Positions 1 to 9,427 of a stretch of 64,000 bases of DNA are shown here, piece by piece. Position numbers and translations under genes: made by a program. The stretch comes from an uncultured Eubacterium sp. (lineage in GTDB: Bacteria; Bacillota; Clostridia; Oscillospirales; CAG-272): the NCBI GenBank assembly GCA_900544285.1, contig UQUT01000005.1, forward strand, positions 1 through 64,000, written 5' to 3'. Below the pieces are notes generated by a model. It saw only the letters and a program-made list of their open reading frames with translations. It was not told where the DNA came from and did no database searches. How positions within the stretch are numbered: position 1 is the stretch's first letter; every line of letters starts with the position of its first letter.

Positions 1-1475
1 TTTCCCTGCCCGCGTTTTCTTTCAACTCTGTACGGATTTTCTCCCGAATTGACGGAAAGCAAATCAACCTTGCTCTCCCCGGGCATTTCATTTATCTCCT
101 CCGCCTTGTTTGCGATGTCGTGCATATGGGTTGCATAAATACAGCGACACCCCTTCTCTCTCAAATGCTTTATGACCTCCGTTGCAATCAGTGTTCCGTC
201 ATATGCGCTCGTGCTTGAAAACGACTCATCCATAAATATAATACTATCCTTCGTCATAACTCTGAACATTTCGGAAATAGATTTACACTCGTTTTCGAGC
301 CGCCCGCCGACCTTCATCTGCGCCTTTCCGATAAAATGAGTATATATCCCATCGGCGATGTGCATTTTTGCTTTCCTTGCCGGCACGGGCATTCCGAGCT
401 GAAACAGGACATAGCATATGCCGCAAGCACGCATAAACACACTTTTTCCTCCGCTGTTATGACCTGTGAGGACGTATATTTTACCGTTTTCATCAAACGA
501 AATATCGTTTCTGACGATGTCTGCCGATCTTGTGAAATCGGTGAGATTCGGGTCATACAGGTCGGTTATTTCGTCGCCGTCATCCGTTATTTTTGGAATA
601 CAGACAGGCAACCCCGCCGATTTCATTCTCAAAACAAAATCCGCGCCTGTTTTCAGAAATTTTATTTCGTCATAAACAAGGTCAAGAAAATTGTTTTCCC
701 GCTCCGCTTTTTTAATTATGCCCTTCATTTTGAGAAGCGACCGACGAAACATCTCGTTCAGGCAATGATAAACCTGCCCGGACAACGTATTCAGCAGACT
801 TGAAGAAACTCCGAACTCGTTTTTGCAGAGCACGGAAAGGCAGACATACTCCTTTGATTCCGCCTTTTCGGCAAACAACTTATCCATTATACCGTTCGCC
901 GTAAACGGTTTTGTATTGAGAGAGAGTATCCCCGCCTCGATCGGGTGGAGCTTTGCGTCCAGATTTATTCCGAGGGTTATGCTCTTTATATCCCGCAGGC
1001 TTTCATCGGTATCGGATATAAATTTCAGGACATTGCGATACCAGCTCTCCCCTTTTATCTTTTCCGCATATGAAAACAGCGATAAAAATCCTTCCGAGCG
1101 CGCCTTGTCTCCGAATTTTCCGGCAGCTTCGGAAATGAGATCTATACATTCGGAAAAAGTCAGAAGCTCTCTGAAGGAATAAAGAAGAGATTCGTTTTCC
1201 GAATATGCGTCGGCATCAACCTTTGATTTTTCAATTTCGGAAAGCTCTGCGAGCTTTTTGCAAAGCGCATCAAGAAAAATGCTTATCTCCGGATTGCTGA
1301 TTATATCAGCAAATTCTCTTTGTCGCATGATTATCGTGTCTTTCTCGCGGGAAATAAGGGTCGGGATCTTTTTTGAAAACTCTGCATCCGCAAAAAATGA
1401 CATATTGAGGTCCTTTAAGGCATTATCGGAAAGATACGCTTGTTTTTCGTTTTCGGTATGTATCATATTCAGCAT
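1..1475 (-). CDS. MutS-family ATPase (MutS-like core plus ATPase domain), 3' end outside window
   Basis: Reading the minus strand from ATG at 1475 gives an uninterrupted frame to the window edge (about 490 residues). The C-terminal half carries a Walker A loop GHNSGGKS (about residue 335), a Walker B IIFMDE followed by SFSST, and the ATHMHD motif, as in MutS/MSH ATPase domains. The upstream half is helical and resembles the MutS lever/core; no mismatch-recognition domain (no GxFYE motif) is seen, so a mismatch-repair role is doubtful. Such short MutS-like proteins occur in Firmicutes with unknown function. The start is set by GGGGGAG 5-6 bases upstream, and the preceding membrane-protein gene ends 13 bases away, so the two are probably co-transcribed. 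The extreme C-terminus is missing because the window starts inside the gene. Confidence 0.85.
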   Translation of the reverse strand, partial: MLNMIHTENEKQAYLSDNALKDLNMSFFADAEFSKKIPTLISREKDTIIMRQREFADIISNPEISIFLDALCKKLAELSEIEKSKVDADAYSENESLLYSFRELLTFSECIDLISEAAGKFGDKARSEGFLSLFSYAEKIKGESWYRNVLKFISDTDESLRDIKSITLGINLDAKLHPIEAGILSLNTKPFTANGIMDKLFAEKAESKEYVCLSVLCKNEFGVSSSLLNTLSGQVYHCLNEMFRRSLLKMKGIIKKAERENNFLDLVYDEIKFLKTGADFVLRMKSAGLPVCIPKITDDGDEITDLYDPNLTDFTRSADIVRNDISFDENGKIYVLTGHNSGGKSVFMRACGICYVLFQLGMPVPARKAKMHIADGIYTHFIGKAQMKVGGRLENECKSISEMFRVMTKDSIIFMDESFSSTSAYDGTLIATEVIKHLREKGCRCIYATHMHDIANKAEEINEMPGESKVDLLSVNSGENPYRVERKRGQG

Positions 1476-1488
1476 AGTAGCTCCCCCG

Positions 1489-1896
1489 TTAGTAAAATAT
1501 AGCTTTGTATGCGTAAAGCAGCAGCTGCCTTATGAAATGAGACGCAACGATTTCTCCCGCTATAACAGTTGCGCTGAAAATCCCGTATTTTACTTTTGAT
1601 ATTCCGAACCTGCCCAGCTTGTTCAGAAATACATAAAAATATTTATAAACCATCATTATCCAGGCGGGCACAAGCGGTATGATAAAAAGATGGAACGACA
1701 TAAGCGCAAGCGGGAAAAATCGCAAAAGCCATAAAAGCGTTTCGGCAAATATTGCTTTCCAGGGACGGCACAGATACATTCTTTCCGCATTTGCTGATCG
1801 CATAGCTTCCCTCGCCGCAGAATATGCGTCTCCCCTCGGATCGACATATGAATTCACTTCAGACATCTGCCATCGATTGCGTTTTCTGCGCTTCAT
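1489..1896 (-). CDS. small membrane protein of unknown function
   Basis: Encodes 135 residues. The first 45 residues are polar and basic; residues about 48-90 hold two hydrophobic segments (FAETLLWLLRFFPLALMSFHLFIIPLVP and nearby, then a segment around KYFYVF), and a third weaker one lies near residues 105-125. A good ribosome site (GGGGAGGTGG) precedes the ATG. It ends 13 bases before the MutS-like gene, so a functional link, such as anchoring or regulation, is possible but unproven. I do not recognise the family. Confidence 0.65.
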   Translation of the reverse strand: MKRRKRNRWQMSEVNSYVDPRGDAYSAAREAMRSANAERMYLCRPWKAIFAETLLWLLRFFPLALMSFHLFIIPLVPAWIMMVYKYFYVFLNKLGRFGISKVKYGIFSATVIAGEIVASHFIRQLLLYAYKAIFY

Positions 1897-2015
1897 AGCT
1901 TTTCCACCTCCCCGAAATATCTTTACATTTTAATTATATACCAAGACCTGGCGTTTTTCAATATGTTTTGCTCCCCTCAAAACCACGGTTTTCCTCATTT
2001 TCCTCGCCGATTTAA

Positions 2016-2047
2016 GCAAAAAATCCCGCTCGCGCGGGATTTTTTGC
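2016..2047 (-). terminator. Rho-independent terminator of the hslO operon
   Basis: Perfect stem (AATCCCGC / GCGGGATT) with flanking A-run and T-run, directly abutting the hslO stop codon. The symmetrical A/T tails would let it work in both directions, but only the minus strand has a gene ending here. Confidence 0.85.
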
Positions 2048-2908
2048 TCATTTCTTTATATCTTCTTTCCTGAATTTATATTTTTTATCGCAGAAGCGGC
2101 AGCAGACCTCGATCTCGTCCGTATCGGAGAAGAGATCATCTATATCTTTTTCCGAAAACGACGATATTGCGGAAAGAATTCTGCCCCTGTCGCAGTCGCA
2201 ACGGTAAACGGCGGGAATTTCGTCAAAGACGTCGTATTCGATTCCCGCAAAGGCACGGTCAAGGAGCTGCTCCTTTGTCACGCCGTCGGCAATGAGATGA
2301 GAAACATTCGTTATAAGCGGGAGATTTTTTTCAATCTTGTCAACAGTCTCCTCAGAAGCATAAGGCAAAAGCTGAATAAGCACGCCGCCTGCCGCCTTGC
2401 AGGAAAGGTCGGTATCGACGAGAACTCCGAGAGAACATACCGTCGGTATCTGCTCGCTTTTTGCAAAAAACTCGCATATATCATCGCCGATTTCGCCCGT
2501 TGTTATTTCAACGGAGCCTGTCTGCATTTCGCCGGAGCCGAGATCTCTGACAACGGAGAGTATCCCCGCACCGACCGCGCCGCCGACATCCAGTTTTCCG
2601 TTTGATTTCAGCGGCAGATCGACGTCCGGATTCTGAATATAGCCCTTGACGTTGCCCTCGTAATCCGAAACGGCAATTATCTTTCCGGCAGGACCGTCAC
2701 CCGAAAAAGTGAGCGTCAGCCTGTCATTTTTCTCTTTAAGCATCGTTCCCATAAGAGACGCCGCCGTCATCACTCTGCCGAGAGCCGCCGTTGCCGTCGG
2801 CGAGGTATGTTTCATTTTAACGGCTTCGTTTACTATGTCCGTCGATATGATTATGACGGCTCTCGCCGAGCCGTCTCTTGTCATCGCGCGGATAATATTG
2901 TATTCCAT
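2048..2908 (-). CDS. hslO: Hsp33 redox-regulated chaperonin
   Basis: 286 residues, the usual Hsp33 length. Hsp33 is a cytosolic holdase that is silent while its four C-terminal cysteines bind zinc and becomes active on oxidation. The cysteine motif is complete: CDC at about residues 238-240 and CxxC (CRFC) at about 270-273. The N-terminal domain shows the family features around TATAALGRVMTAASLMG and the glycine-rich VGGAVGAGILSVVRDLG segment. It is the last gene of the long minus-strand block, 6 bases after the methyltransferase gene, and is followed immediately by a terminator. Confidence 0.95.
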   Translation of the reverse strand: MEYNIIRAMTRDGSARAVIIISTDIVNEAVKMKHTSPTATAALGRVMTAASLMGTMLKEKNDRLTLTFSGDGPAGKIIAVSDYEGNVKGYIQNPDVDLPLKSNGKLDVGGAVGAGILSVVRDLGSGEMQTGSVEITTGEIGDDICEFFAKSEQIPTVCSLGVLVDTDLSCKAAGGVLIQLLPYASEETVDKIEKNLPLITNVSHLIADGVTKEQLLDRAFAGIEYDVFDEIPAVYRCDCDRGRILSAISSFSEKDIDDLFSDTDEIEVCCRFCDKKYKFRKEDIKK

Positions 2909-2914
2909 ATTGTT

Positions 2915-3664
2915 TCACTTCTTTCTGCAAACATAAAAAATTCTTTCGCTCGCTCCGGTGACGGGAGCGCCCGAAACATCGGAAACGGTTTCGCAAAGCT
3001 CCAGTCCCGCTTTTCCGATGACATTTTTCAGCGTCCTTTCGCTATACATTCTCTGCCTCTGATATTCGTCCGTCCGCTGCCACTTTTCGCCGTGCTTTTC
3101 AAAAAAGGTCAGATAAAAATCGCATATGCCGTTGTCCTTTTGATAATAATTCTGCCACGAAAGGAAAAGCCCGTCCGTTTCATAGATAAAGGTGTTGTCG
3201 GCGATGACGTTTTCATATTTATATTTACTGTTGACGTCAAAGATAAACACTCCGCCCTCGCAAAGGCTTGCGGAAACTCTCTCAAAGCATGAGGAAAGCT
3301 CCTCTCTCTTTGTCAGATAGTTTATTCCGTCAAAACTGCATATAGCCGCTCCGTAATTTTCGCCGCAGTCGAGCTTTGCCATGTCCTGCTCTAAAAGAAG
3401 CACCCTTATGTGCCTGTCAGACGCTTTTTTCAGCGCGGCGGAAAGCATTTCGCAGCTTATGTCAACCCCCGTCACTTCATAGCCCTTTTCCGCCAGAAGC
3501 ACGGAAATGCTCCCCGTTCCGCAGCCGAGGTCAATCAGTCTTTTCGGCAGGGACGGAGCATATTTTTCAATTATTTTTTCATAAAAACCGGCATACGAAG
3601 CGTAATCAATATCAGCCATAAGGCTGTCATAATGCCGCGCAAGTATTGAATAGCTGTCCTCCAT
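2915..3664 (-). CDS. class I SAM-dependent methyltransferase
   Basis: 249 residues. Motif I is clear, LIDLGCGTGSISVLLAEKG (about residues 43-61), followed by the acidic residue of motif II in VTGVDIS and the post-motifs AAICSFDGINYL and GGVFIFDVNS. These place it in the methyltransferase type 11/25 group; the substrate cannot be read from sequence. It sits between DUF2344 (12-base gap) and hslO (6-base gap), which suggests translational coupling in one operon. A C-terminal beta-rich segment (residues 160-249) resembles that of small-molecule methyltransferases. Confidence 0.85.
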   Translation of the reverse strand: MEDSYSILARHYDSLMADIDYASYAGFYEKIIEKYAPSLPKRLIDLGCGTGSISVLLAEKGYEVTGVDISCEMLSAALKKASDRHIRVLLLEQDMAKLDCGENYGAAICSFDGINYLTKREELSSCFERVSASLCEGGVFIFDVNSKYKYENVIADNTFIYETDGLFLSWQNYYQKDNGICDFYLTFFEKHGEKWQRTDEYQRQRMYSERTLKNVIGKAGLELCETVSDVSGAPVTGASERIFYVCRKK

Positions 3665-3676
3665 TTTTCTCCCCTC

Positions 3677-4345
3677 TTATCTGAAAAGTGTCTCGCCATC
3701 GCCGAAATAAACCGCCTTGCGACAGATGAAAACCTCGCTCTCCGCAAGCGCAGGCACCTTTTCCGTTATATATTTTATCAGAAGATTCGGACCGACAAAA
3801 GTCAGCTCCTTGCAGGAGAGCTTTGCTCTCAGGGTCAGCATTCCGTTTTCCGCCCTGCACGAAAGCAGACGCATATTTTCCGAGATATTGAATTCATACG
3901 TGCCGGCTTTTCCGGTTTTTTCAACGGTTATCTCGCCCGAAAGAGCCTCTGCGACCTCACCTTCAAGGTCGGTCGCCGCAGGCGTTTCAAAGGCAATTTC
4001 ATAATCCGCCCAGCCTATATCGGAAAACTTGCTCTCCGGCTCATATGCGGAAAGCGCACGCAGCCCCTCCGGAAACGACTCATTGAGTCTTCGGCAGATG
4101 ACGTCATACGGAACGTCCTCCGTCATCTTGAAATCGACGAATTCGCATTCGCTCGAAACGCCGACGGAAAGCGGCGGAGAAAACACCGTTTTCGGATGAG
4201 GATTGAAGCCCTGAGAATATACTATCGGCAGTTTTGAACGAAGAAACACGTTCTGCATTGTGCGGTTCAGGTCGAGGTGCGATATATATTTCAGCGCTCC
4301 CGTTTTTGAAAATTCAACTCTTATTTTTTTGACTTCGGGCAACAT
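3677..4345 (-). CDS. TIGR03936/DUF2344 radical-SAM-associated protein
   Basis: 222 residues. The N-terminus has the family signature VRITFSKTGALKYISHLDLNR-like segment (residues 8-29) and the GFNPHPKTVFSPPLSVGV block. In Firmicutes this small protein always accompanies, or is fused to, the TIGR03960 radical SAM protein; here they are separate genes whose ends overlap by 25 bases. The molecular function is not established. In many Firmicutes the pair is followed by ribonuclease G; here a methyltransferase follows instead. Confidence 0.9.
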   Translation of the reverse strand: MLPEVKKIRVEFSKTGALKYISHLDLNRTMQNVFLRSKLPIVYSQGFNPHPKTVFSPPLSVGVSSECEFVDFKMTEDVPYDVICRRLNESFPEGLRALSAYEPESKFSDIGWADYEIAFETPAATDLEGEVAEALSGEITVEKTGKAGTYEFNISENMRLLSCRAENGMLTLRAKLSCKELTFVGPNLLIKYITEKVPALAESEVFICRKAVYFGDGETLFR

Positions 4346-6168
4346 GACCTTTCACCTCCGAGCTTATTCGCTCCGCAACCGGAGCATGCCTGCCTGCAAT
4401 TCGGCGTTGTTTTTTCTTCAAACGCCTTGTGTCTTTCGCGCAGGAAAAATTCCTTCGTCATTCCTATGTCGATAACGTCCCAGGGGAGGATTTCGTCCTC
4501 CGCGCGTTCTCTGTTTGCATAGAAATCGGGGTCGATTCCGCACGCCTCAAAAACGGAAATCCACTTGTCATAGCTGAAATATTCCTCCCAGCTGTCCAGC
4601 TTCATGCCGCGCCTGTGCGCTTCCATAATCGCCTTGCCGAGACGTCTGTCTCCCCTTGCGAACACCGCCTCGATACGGCTGACGGAGGCGTCGTGATAGT
4701 TATATCTTATCTTTCTGTCCGTTATCTGCTCTTTCAGATACTGCTGCTTGCGGAGAAGCTCGTCAAAATCGCACTGCGGCTCCCATTGGAACGCCGTGAA
4801 AGGCTTCGGAATGAAGCAGGCGGCGGAAATTGTCACCTGCGGAGCCTTGCGTGGCCTGCCTGGGGTTGCATAATATTCTTCGATAACGTCCTTTGCCAGC
4901 TTTGCGATACCGTCAAGGTCAGCGTCGGTTTCGGTCGGCAAGCCCTGCATAAAATACAGCTTGACCTGTGACTTTCCGCCCTCAAACGCAACCCTGCACG
5001 CACGGAAAAGGTCTTTTTCCATTACGTTTTTGTTTATGACGTCGCGCAGGCGCTGTGTTCCCGCCTCGGGAGCGAAGGTCAGAGTGCCCGTGCGGACGGT
5101 TGATATTTTCTCCATAAGCTCTTTCGTAAAGCTGTCCACACGGAGTGACGGAAGCGAAAGAGAAATCTTTCTGTCGTTTGTCCATTCAAGAAGCATATCC
5201 GTAAGCTGAGAAATGCACGAATAGTCGCTTATGGAAAGCGAGGAAAGCGTCATCTCTCCGTAGCCGGTGTTGTCCGCCAGCTTTTTCGCCTGCTCGCAAA
5301 GCACCTCCGGCGACTTTTCCCTCACCGGACGGAAAACCGCCCCCGCCTGACAGAACCGGCACCCTCTTATACAGCCCCTGTAAACCTCAAGAGTTATTCT
5401 GTCCTGAACCGTCTGAATGAACGGCACGATGAATTTTTCCGGATACGGCGCCTTGTCCATATCCTCAACTATTCTCTTCTGTACCTTTTCCGGTACATCC
5501 GGATATTTCGGCTCGAAGCGGCTTATCGTGCCGTCGGCGTTGTAATCGACGTCGTAAAGCGACGGAACGTAAATCCCCTTTATATGCGAGGCTTCCCTCA
5601 GGAATTTTTCCTTTGAATAACCGGCTTTTTTATGCTTGATATAAAGCTCTGTAAGTTCGATATTGACTTCTTCCCCCTCGCCGATTATGAAAAGATCGAC
5701 AAAGTCCGCAAGGGGCTCACCGTTATAGGCGCAGGGTCCCCCGCAGATGACAAGCGGGTCGCCGTCTCCTCTTTCGCTTGCGAGGAGCTTGACCTTGCCG
5801 AGCTCAAGCATATTTACAAGAGTCGTATAGCAAAGCTCATACTGTATCGAAAATGCGACCATATCGAATTCGCAGAGCGGATCGGACGATTCAAGCGAGC
5901 AGAGAGGAATATCATGCTCGCGGAGCTGCTCCTCCATGTCCTCCCATGGCGCAAAGCACCTTTCGCAGGCGATGTTTTCGTGCTTATTGTAAATATCGTA
6001 AAGTATTCTCATGCCGAGATTCGACATTCCGATCTCGTATATATCGGGGAAGCAAAAAACAATTCTTGCGTCAAGTCCTTCCTTTTTCTTTACGATCTGT
6101 CCCCATTCGCCGCCCGTATACCGCGCGGGCTTCTGAACTTTTTTAAGTATACTCTCAGGAATTTTCAT
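4321..6168 (-). CDS. TIGR03960-family B12-binding-domain radical SAM protein
   Basis: 615 residues. Residues about 20-200 form a cobalamin-binding-like Rossmann domain; the radical SAM cluster motif CIRGCRFCQAG (CxxxCxxC type) lies near residue 265. A cysteine-rich tail, CRQACSGCGANKLGGERSCC near the C-terminus, is a family feature and might bind a second cluster. The reaction is unknown; the family is widespread in anaerobic Firmicutes. Its start overlaps the 3' end of addB by 14 bases and its 3' end overlaps DUF2344 by 25 bases, so all three are probably translated from one mRNA. Confidence 0.92.
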   Translation of the reverse strand: MKIPESILKKVQKPARYTGGEWGQIVKKKEGLDARIVFCFPDIYEIGMSNLGMRILYDIYNKHENIACERCFAPWEDMEEQLREHDIPLCSLESSDPLCEFDMVAFSIQYELCYTTLVNMLELGKVKLLASERGDGDPLVICGGPCAYNGEPLADFVDLFIIGEGEEVNIELTELYIKHKKAGYSKEKFLREASHIKGIYVPSLYDVDYNADGTISRFEPKYPDVPEKVQKRIVEDMDKAPYPEKFIVPFIQTVQDRITLEVYRGCIRGCRFCQAGAVFRPVREKSPEVLCEQAKKLADNTGYGEMTLSSLSISDYSCISQLTDMLLEWTNDRKISLSLPSLRVDSFTKELMEKISTVRTGTLTFAPEAGTQRLRDVINKNVMEKDLFRACRVAFEGGKSQVKLYFMQGLPTETDADLDGIAKLAKDVIEEYYATPGRPRKAPQVTISAACFIPKPFTAFQWEPQCDFDELLRKQQYLKEQITDRKIRYNYHDASVSRIEAVFARGDRRLGKAIMEAHRRGMKLDSWEEYFSYDKWISVFEACGIDPDFYANRERAEDEILPWDVIDIGMTKEFFLRERHKAFEEKTTPNCRQACSGCGANKLGGERSCCPKSKK

Positions 6169-9100
6169 CTTCCTCTTCCTCGTTACCTTTCATTTTTATT
6201 ATTCTGCATATAGGCTTCATGCGGCAGTATTTGCATGGGTCGACGCCCTGGCAGTCAACGGGGACTGCCTGTGCCGCGCCGTTTTTCATTTCCGCGGCGC
6301 AGTCGAGCACCGTCTGAACGACGCTCTCCTTCAGCTCCTCAATCGCGTCAAGCCCCATTGGCTTTTCAGCGTACTTTCTTGACGTCGTCCCGAACGGAAG
6401 GAATTCCCCTTTCAGATCCGGCTCCATCGCGCGGGCAAGATCAAGCCTGTCATCTCCCATAGCCGTAACGAATCCGGAAACCGATTTTTTCTTTTCCCGC
6501 TCAGCGTCGAGCTTTATTTTTTCCGAATCCGTATCAAGGTTGACATAAAGCACGCCCGCGGGAACGGGCTTCTTCCCAAAGCACTTCTCCCCGTTTTCGC
6601 AAAGAGAGAAAAGATATAAAAGCATCTGCATGTCAAGTCCCTTTGAAACCTTACCGAAATCAAAAACTTTTGAGCCCGTTTTATAGTCGATTACGCGCAG
6701 ATAAAGGTTTCCGTCGTCGGGATTATCGTATGTATCGATTCTGTCCACCCTGCCGAAAAGGCTGACGGCGCTTTTCCCGTCGTCTATTCTGAGCGCCCCG
6801 ACGTCGCACCCCTCACCGATCGGAAATTCAAACCTTACCGGTCTGAACTTACTTTCCGAAAATTCGCGGCGTATCCTCTGCGCAAATAGCTTTGCCTTTT
6901 CGCAGAGGTGATCCGTTATGTGACGGAGACGCGGCGAAAGCTCTCCGAGCGGTCTTCCCGTCACGGAGCGGATATAGCTCTCCGCGGCAAGCCTTACCGA
7001 TTTTTCGATTTTCTCCTCCGGACAATCCGGATCGCAGGCGTAACGTGCCGCGGCTTCAAGCGCGGCATGCATGAAATTGCCGATGTTGACGGCAGAAAAA
7101 TCCGCGCTGCCTTCATCCGAAATTCTGAGTTCGTAATCGCAGAAATATTTGAAATGACATTTTATATAGTTTTCGAGCCTTGAATAGCTCGTTTTCGTCT
7201 TTTCCCCGAAAAGCTCTTCCGCCGCGTCGCCGGAAATTCTGCACTCTCCCGCCGACACTGACTCCTTTGCATATGCAAGTCGCTCCGAATATTCCGGCTT
7301 TGACGAAAGATATTTCGCCATTGCGCGGGACGCACCGTCGCGCTCTGTCAACACATATTCGAGCGCCGCCTCGGCACTGTATATCCTATCGGTTTTCGGA
7401 ATATCGTCAAATTTCAGTTTCGACGCCTTCGGCAACAGCTTTTTCACCTGTCGCAGAGCGGCGGAGCCGTCCGTCTTTCCGACGGGAGCATATGTTATGA
7501 AAAGAATTTCGGAAGGGGCGCACACCGCCTGATAAAAATAATAATTTTCGTCAGAAATGCTCTTTTCAAGTGTTGATGAGAACTCAATTCCGCGCTTGCG
7601 GAGAAGATTCTTCTCAAACTCGGAGATAATTCCCTCCTCCGATATTCTTTTCGGAAAGACGCCGTCCGTCGCGCCGAGAATATAAACGATTTTCACTTTC
7701 GGGTGCGTGTTTGCCGCCCCGCCAATGACAACCTCGTCGACAGAGGTGGGTATCGAGCCTATGTCCGTTTCCGAAAACGCGAGTTTCAGAAGTCTCAGAA
7801 AGCCTTCCGCGTCCGTATTTTTTTCTCCCGCACTGCCGACGGTCTGGTCAAGAGCGTCCATCAGCGCGCGCCAGAGCTGGGCGAATTCCTCCGCGCCCTT
7901 CGCGTCGCCGACCTTTGCCGCAAGAGCGGCGTCACCCTTCAGCTTTGAAGGGATTTCCATGCTCATCAGAAAATCGTAAAGCGCCGTTGCGTGATCCTTG
8001 ACCGTTGTGCAGTTTCCGATGAGTCCCGCAAAGGCAAGAAGCGGCTTGCGAACGGTCTCTCTCAAAGCATTCAGCGTTTCAAGCGCTTCTTCATCGCCAT
8101 CGCGTATCCTGTCATCATAGCCCCGCAGGGGTGCCGTCCACGTCTCGTCCGACGTGAATTTCTTTCCCTGGAGCTTCCATTTTATAAGGTAATTTTCGAG
8201 CATATCACACTCATCGCCCGATATTCCCGCGTAGTCTGTTTTTATGTATTCGATTATGTCTCCGAGCCTGAATCCTCTTACGATGCACGCATAGGCGGAA
8301 TAAATGAATTTGACGATTCCCCTCTCGTCTATATCCGTCCGATGGGAAACATAATAAGGTATGTCCGCCTTTTCAAGCTCCGAATCGATTATTCCGGCAT
8401 AGCTTTCGGTATCGCGCGCGATAACAGCCATATCACGGTATCTGTAACCCTTCCGCACCCGCTTTGCAATATCGGTTGCAACGGCTTCCGCTTCCTCGTG
8501 CCTGTTTCGACATTCCACGATAAAGACCCCGTCGCCATATACGTCCGTTTCGCCGTCGCTCTTCCGGAGCAGAAACAGCCTGTCCGCAAGATATTCAATG
8601 CTCTTGTTCTTATATCCGAGCCTGCGGGAAAATTCAAGCGGCTTTGCGATTTCCGTCCCCGCTTCTTTTGCGACGGCATGAAGAATCGCATCTGTTTTCG
8701 CAAGTGAAACAAACGCCGTACTGTCCCTGTCGTCCGCAGGCACATAGCCGAGGGTTATATATGTATCGCAGGCGCGGGAAAATATAAGCGAAAGCATGCC
8801 GTATTGCTGTTTTGTGAAGCTGATGAAAGAGTCTATGAAAACGTCGCTTCCGTCAAAAAAGTCGCCGCAGACCTCGCACGCCTTCGATATCGCCCCGTCC
8901 GGCTCCGACCATCTCTTTGCGATTTCTCCGTCATAAGCGGCGAAGATTTTCGCAAGATCACAGAGCTTTGCGCGGGTTTTCGGCGTTTCGGAAATGTCCT
9001 CAGCCGCCTCGGCAAGCTGCTCCGGCGTTATCATGTTTTTATAAAATTCCGAACGCTCCCCCGTCAGCTTTTCAACAGTTGAAAGGTCGGAAGGCGAGAC

Positions 9101-9412
9101 TTTGCCGAAGCAGTCAAGCTCGGCTTTTATATCGCGCAGAACGCCGTACATTATGATTTTCTTTGCGCCCGCTCCGATATAGCTTTGGCAAATGCTGCCC
9201 TTCTTGCGGAATATATAGTTTACGAGGCGGGAAAACGTGACGACGTCGATATTTTCTCCGCCTTCGAGCTCTGCGCATTTTCTTTCCGCCGCAACGGCTT
9301 CTCTGTCCGGCACGATGATGAAAACACGGCGGCTCTTTGCGGACTCGCTCGCCTTTGCATACAGCCAGTCGCTCTTTCCGGATGACGTTCTTCCGTATAT
9401 GAAGTGAAGCAT
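6155..9412 (-). CDS. addB: AddB, helicase/nuclease subunit of the AddAB recombination complex
   Basis: 1085 residues, near the usual AddB size. AddAB resects double-strand breaks to load RecA. The N-terminus has the AddB-type nucleotide loop IYGRTSSGKS (residues 5-14). The C-terminal RecB-like nuclease is intact: GNFMHAALEAA near residue 775 and the catalytic VIDYKTGSKVFDF. Iron-sulfur ligands are present as a cysteine near FKYFCDYEL plus CKYCRMKPIC at the C-terminus. Unusually, addA does not follow; downstream is the TIGR03960 gene. No other helicase gene lies in the window, so AddA must be encoded elsewhere if the complex exists. Confidence 0.92.
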   Translation of the reverse strand: MLHFIYGRTSSGKSDWLYAKASESAKSRRVFIIVPDREAVAAERKCAELEGGENIDVVTFSRLVNYIFRKKGSICQSYIGAGAKKIIMYGVLRDIKAELDCFGKVSPSDLSTVEKLTGERSEFYKNMITPEQLAEAAEDISETPKTRAKLCDLAKIFAAYDGEIAKRWSEPDGAISKACEVCGDFFDGSDVFIDSFISFTKQQYGMLSLIFSRACDTYITLGYVPADDRDSTAFVSLAKTDAILHAVAKEAGTEIAKPLEFSRRLGYKNKSIEYLADRLFLLRKSDGETDVYGDGVFIVECRNRHEEAEAVATDIAKRVRKGYRYRDMAVIARDTESYAGIIDSELEKADIPYYVSHRTDIDERGIVKFIYSAYACIVRGFRLGDIIEYIKTDYAGISGDECDMLENYLIKWKLQGKKFTSDETWTAPLRGYDDRIRDGDEEALETLNALRETVRKPLLAFAGLIGNCTTVKDHATALYDFLMSMEIPSKLKGDAALAAKVGDAKGAEEFAQLWRALMDALDQTVGSAGEKNTDAEGFLRLLKLAFSETDIGSIPTSVDEVVIGGAANTHPKVKIVYILGATDGVFPKRISEEGIISEFEKNLLRKRGIEFSSTLEKSISDENYYFYQAVCAPSEILFITYAPVGKTDGSAALRQVKKLLPKASKLKFDDIPKTDRIYSAEAALEYVLTERDGASRAMAKYLSSKPEYSERLAYAKESVSAGECRISGDAAEELFGEKTKTSYSRLENYIKCHFKYFCDYELRISDEGSADFSAVNIGNFMHAALEAAARYACDPDCPEEKIEKSVRLAAESYIRSVTGRPLGELSPRLRHITDHLCEKAKLFAQRIRREFSESKFRPVRFEFPIGEGCDVGALRIDDGKSAVSLFGRVDRIDTYDNPDDGNLYLRVIDYKTGSKVFDFGKVSKGLDMQMLLYLFSLCENGEKCFGKKPVPAGVLYVNLDTDSEKIKLDAEREKKKSVSGFVTAMGDDRLDLARAMEPDLKGEFLPFGTTSRKYAEKPMGLDAIEELKESVVQTVLDCAAEMKNGAAQAVPVDCQGVDPCKYCRMKPICRIIKMKGNEEEEDENS

Positions 9413-9427
9413 TTTCCCGTTCTCCTT

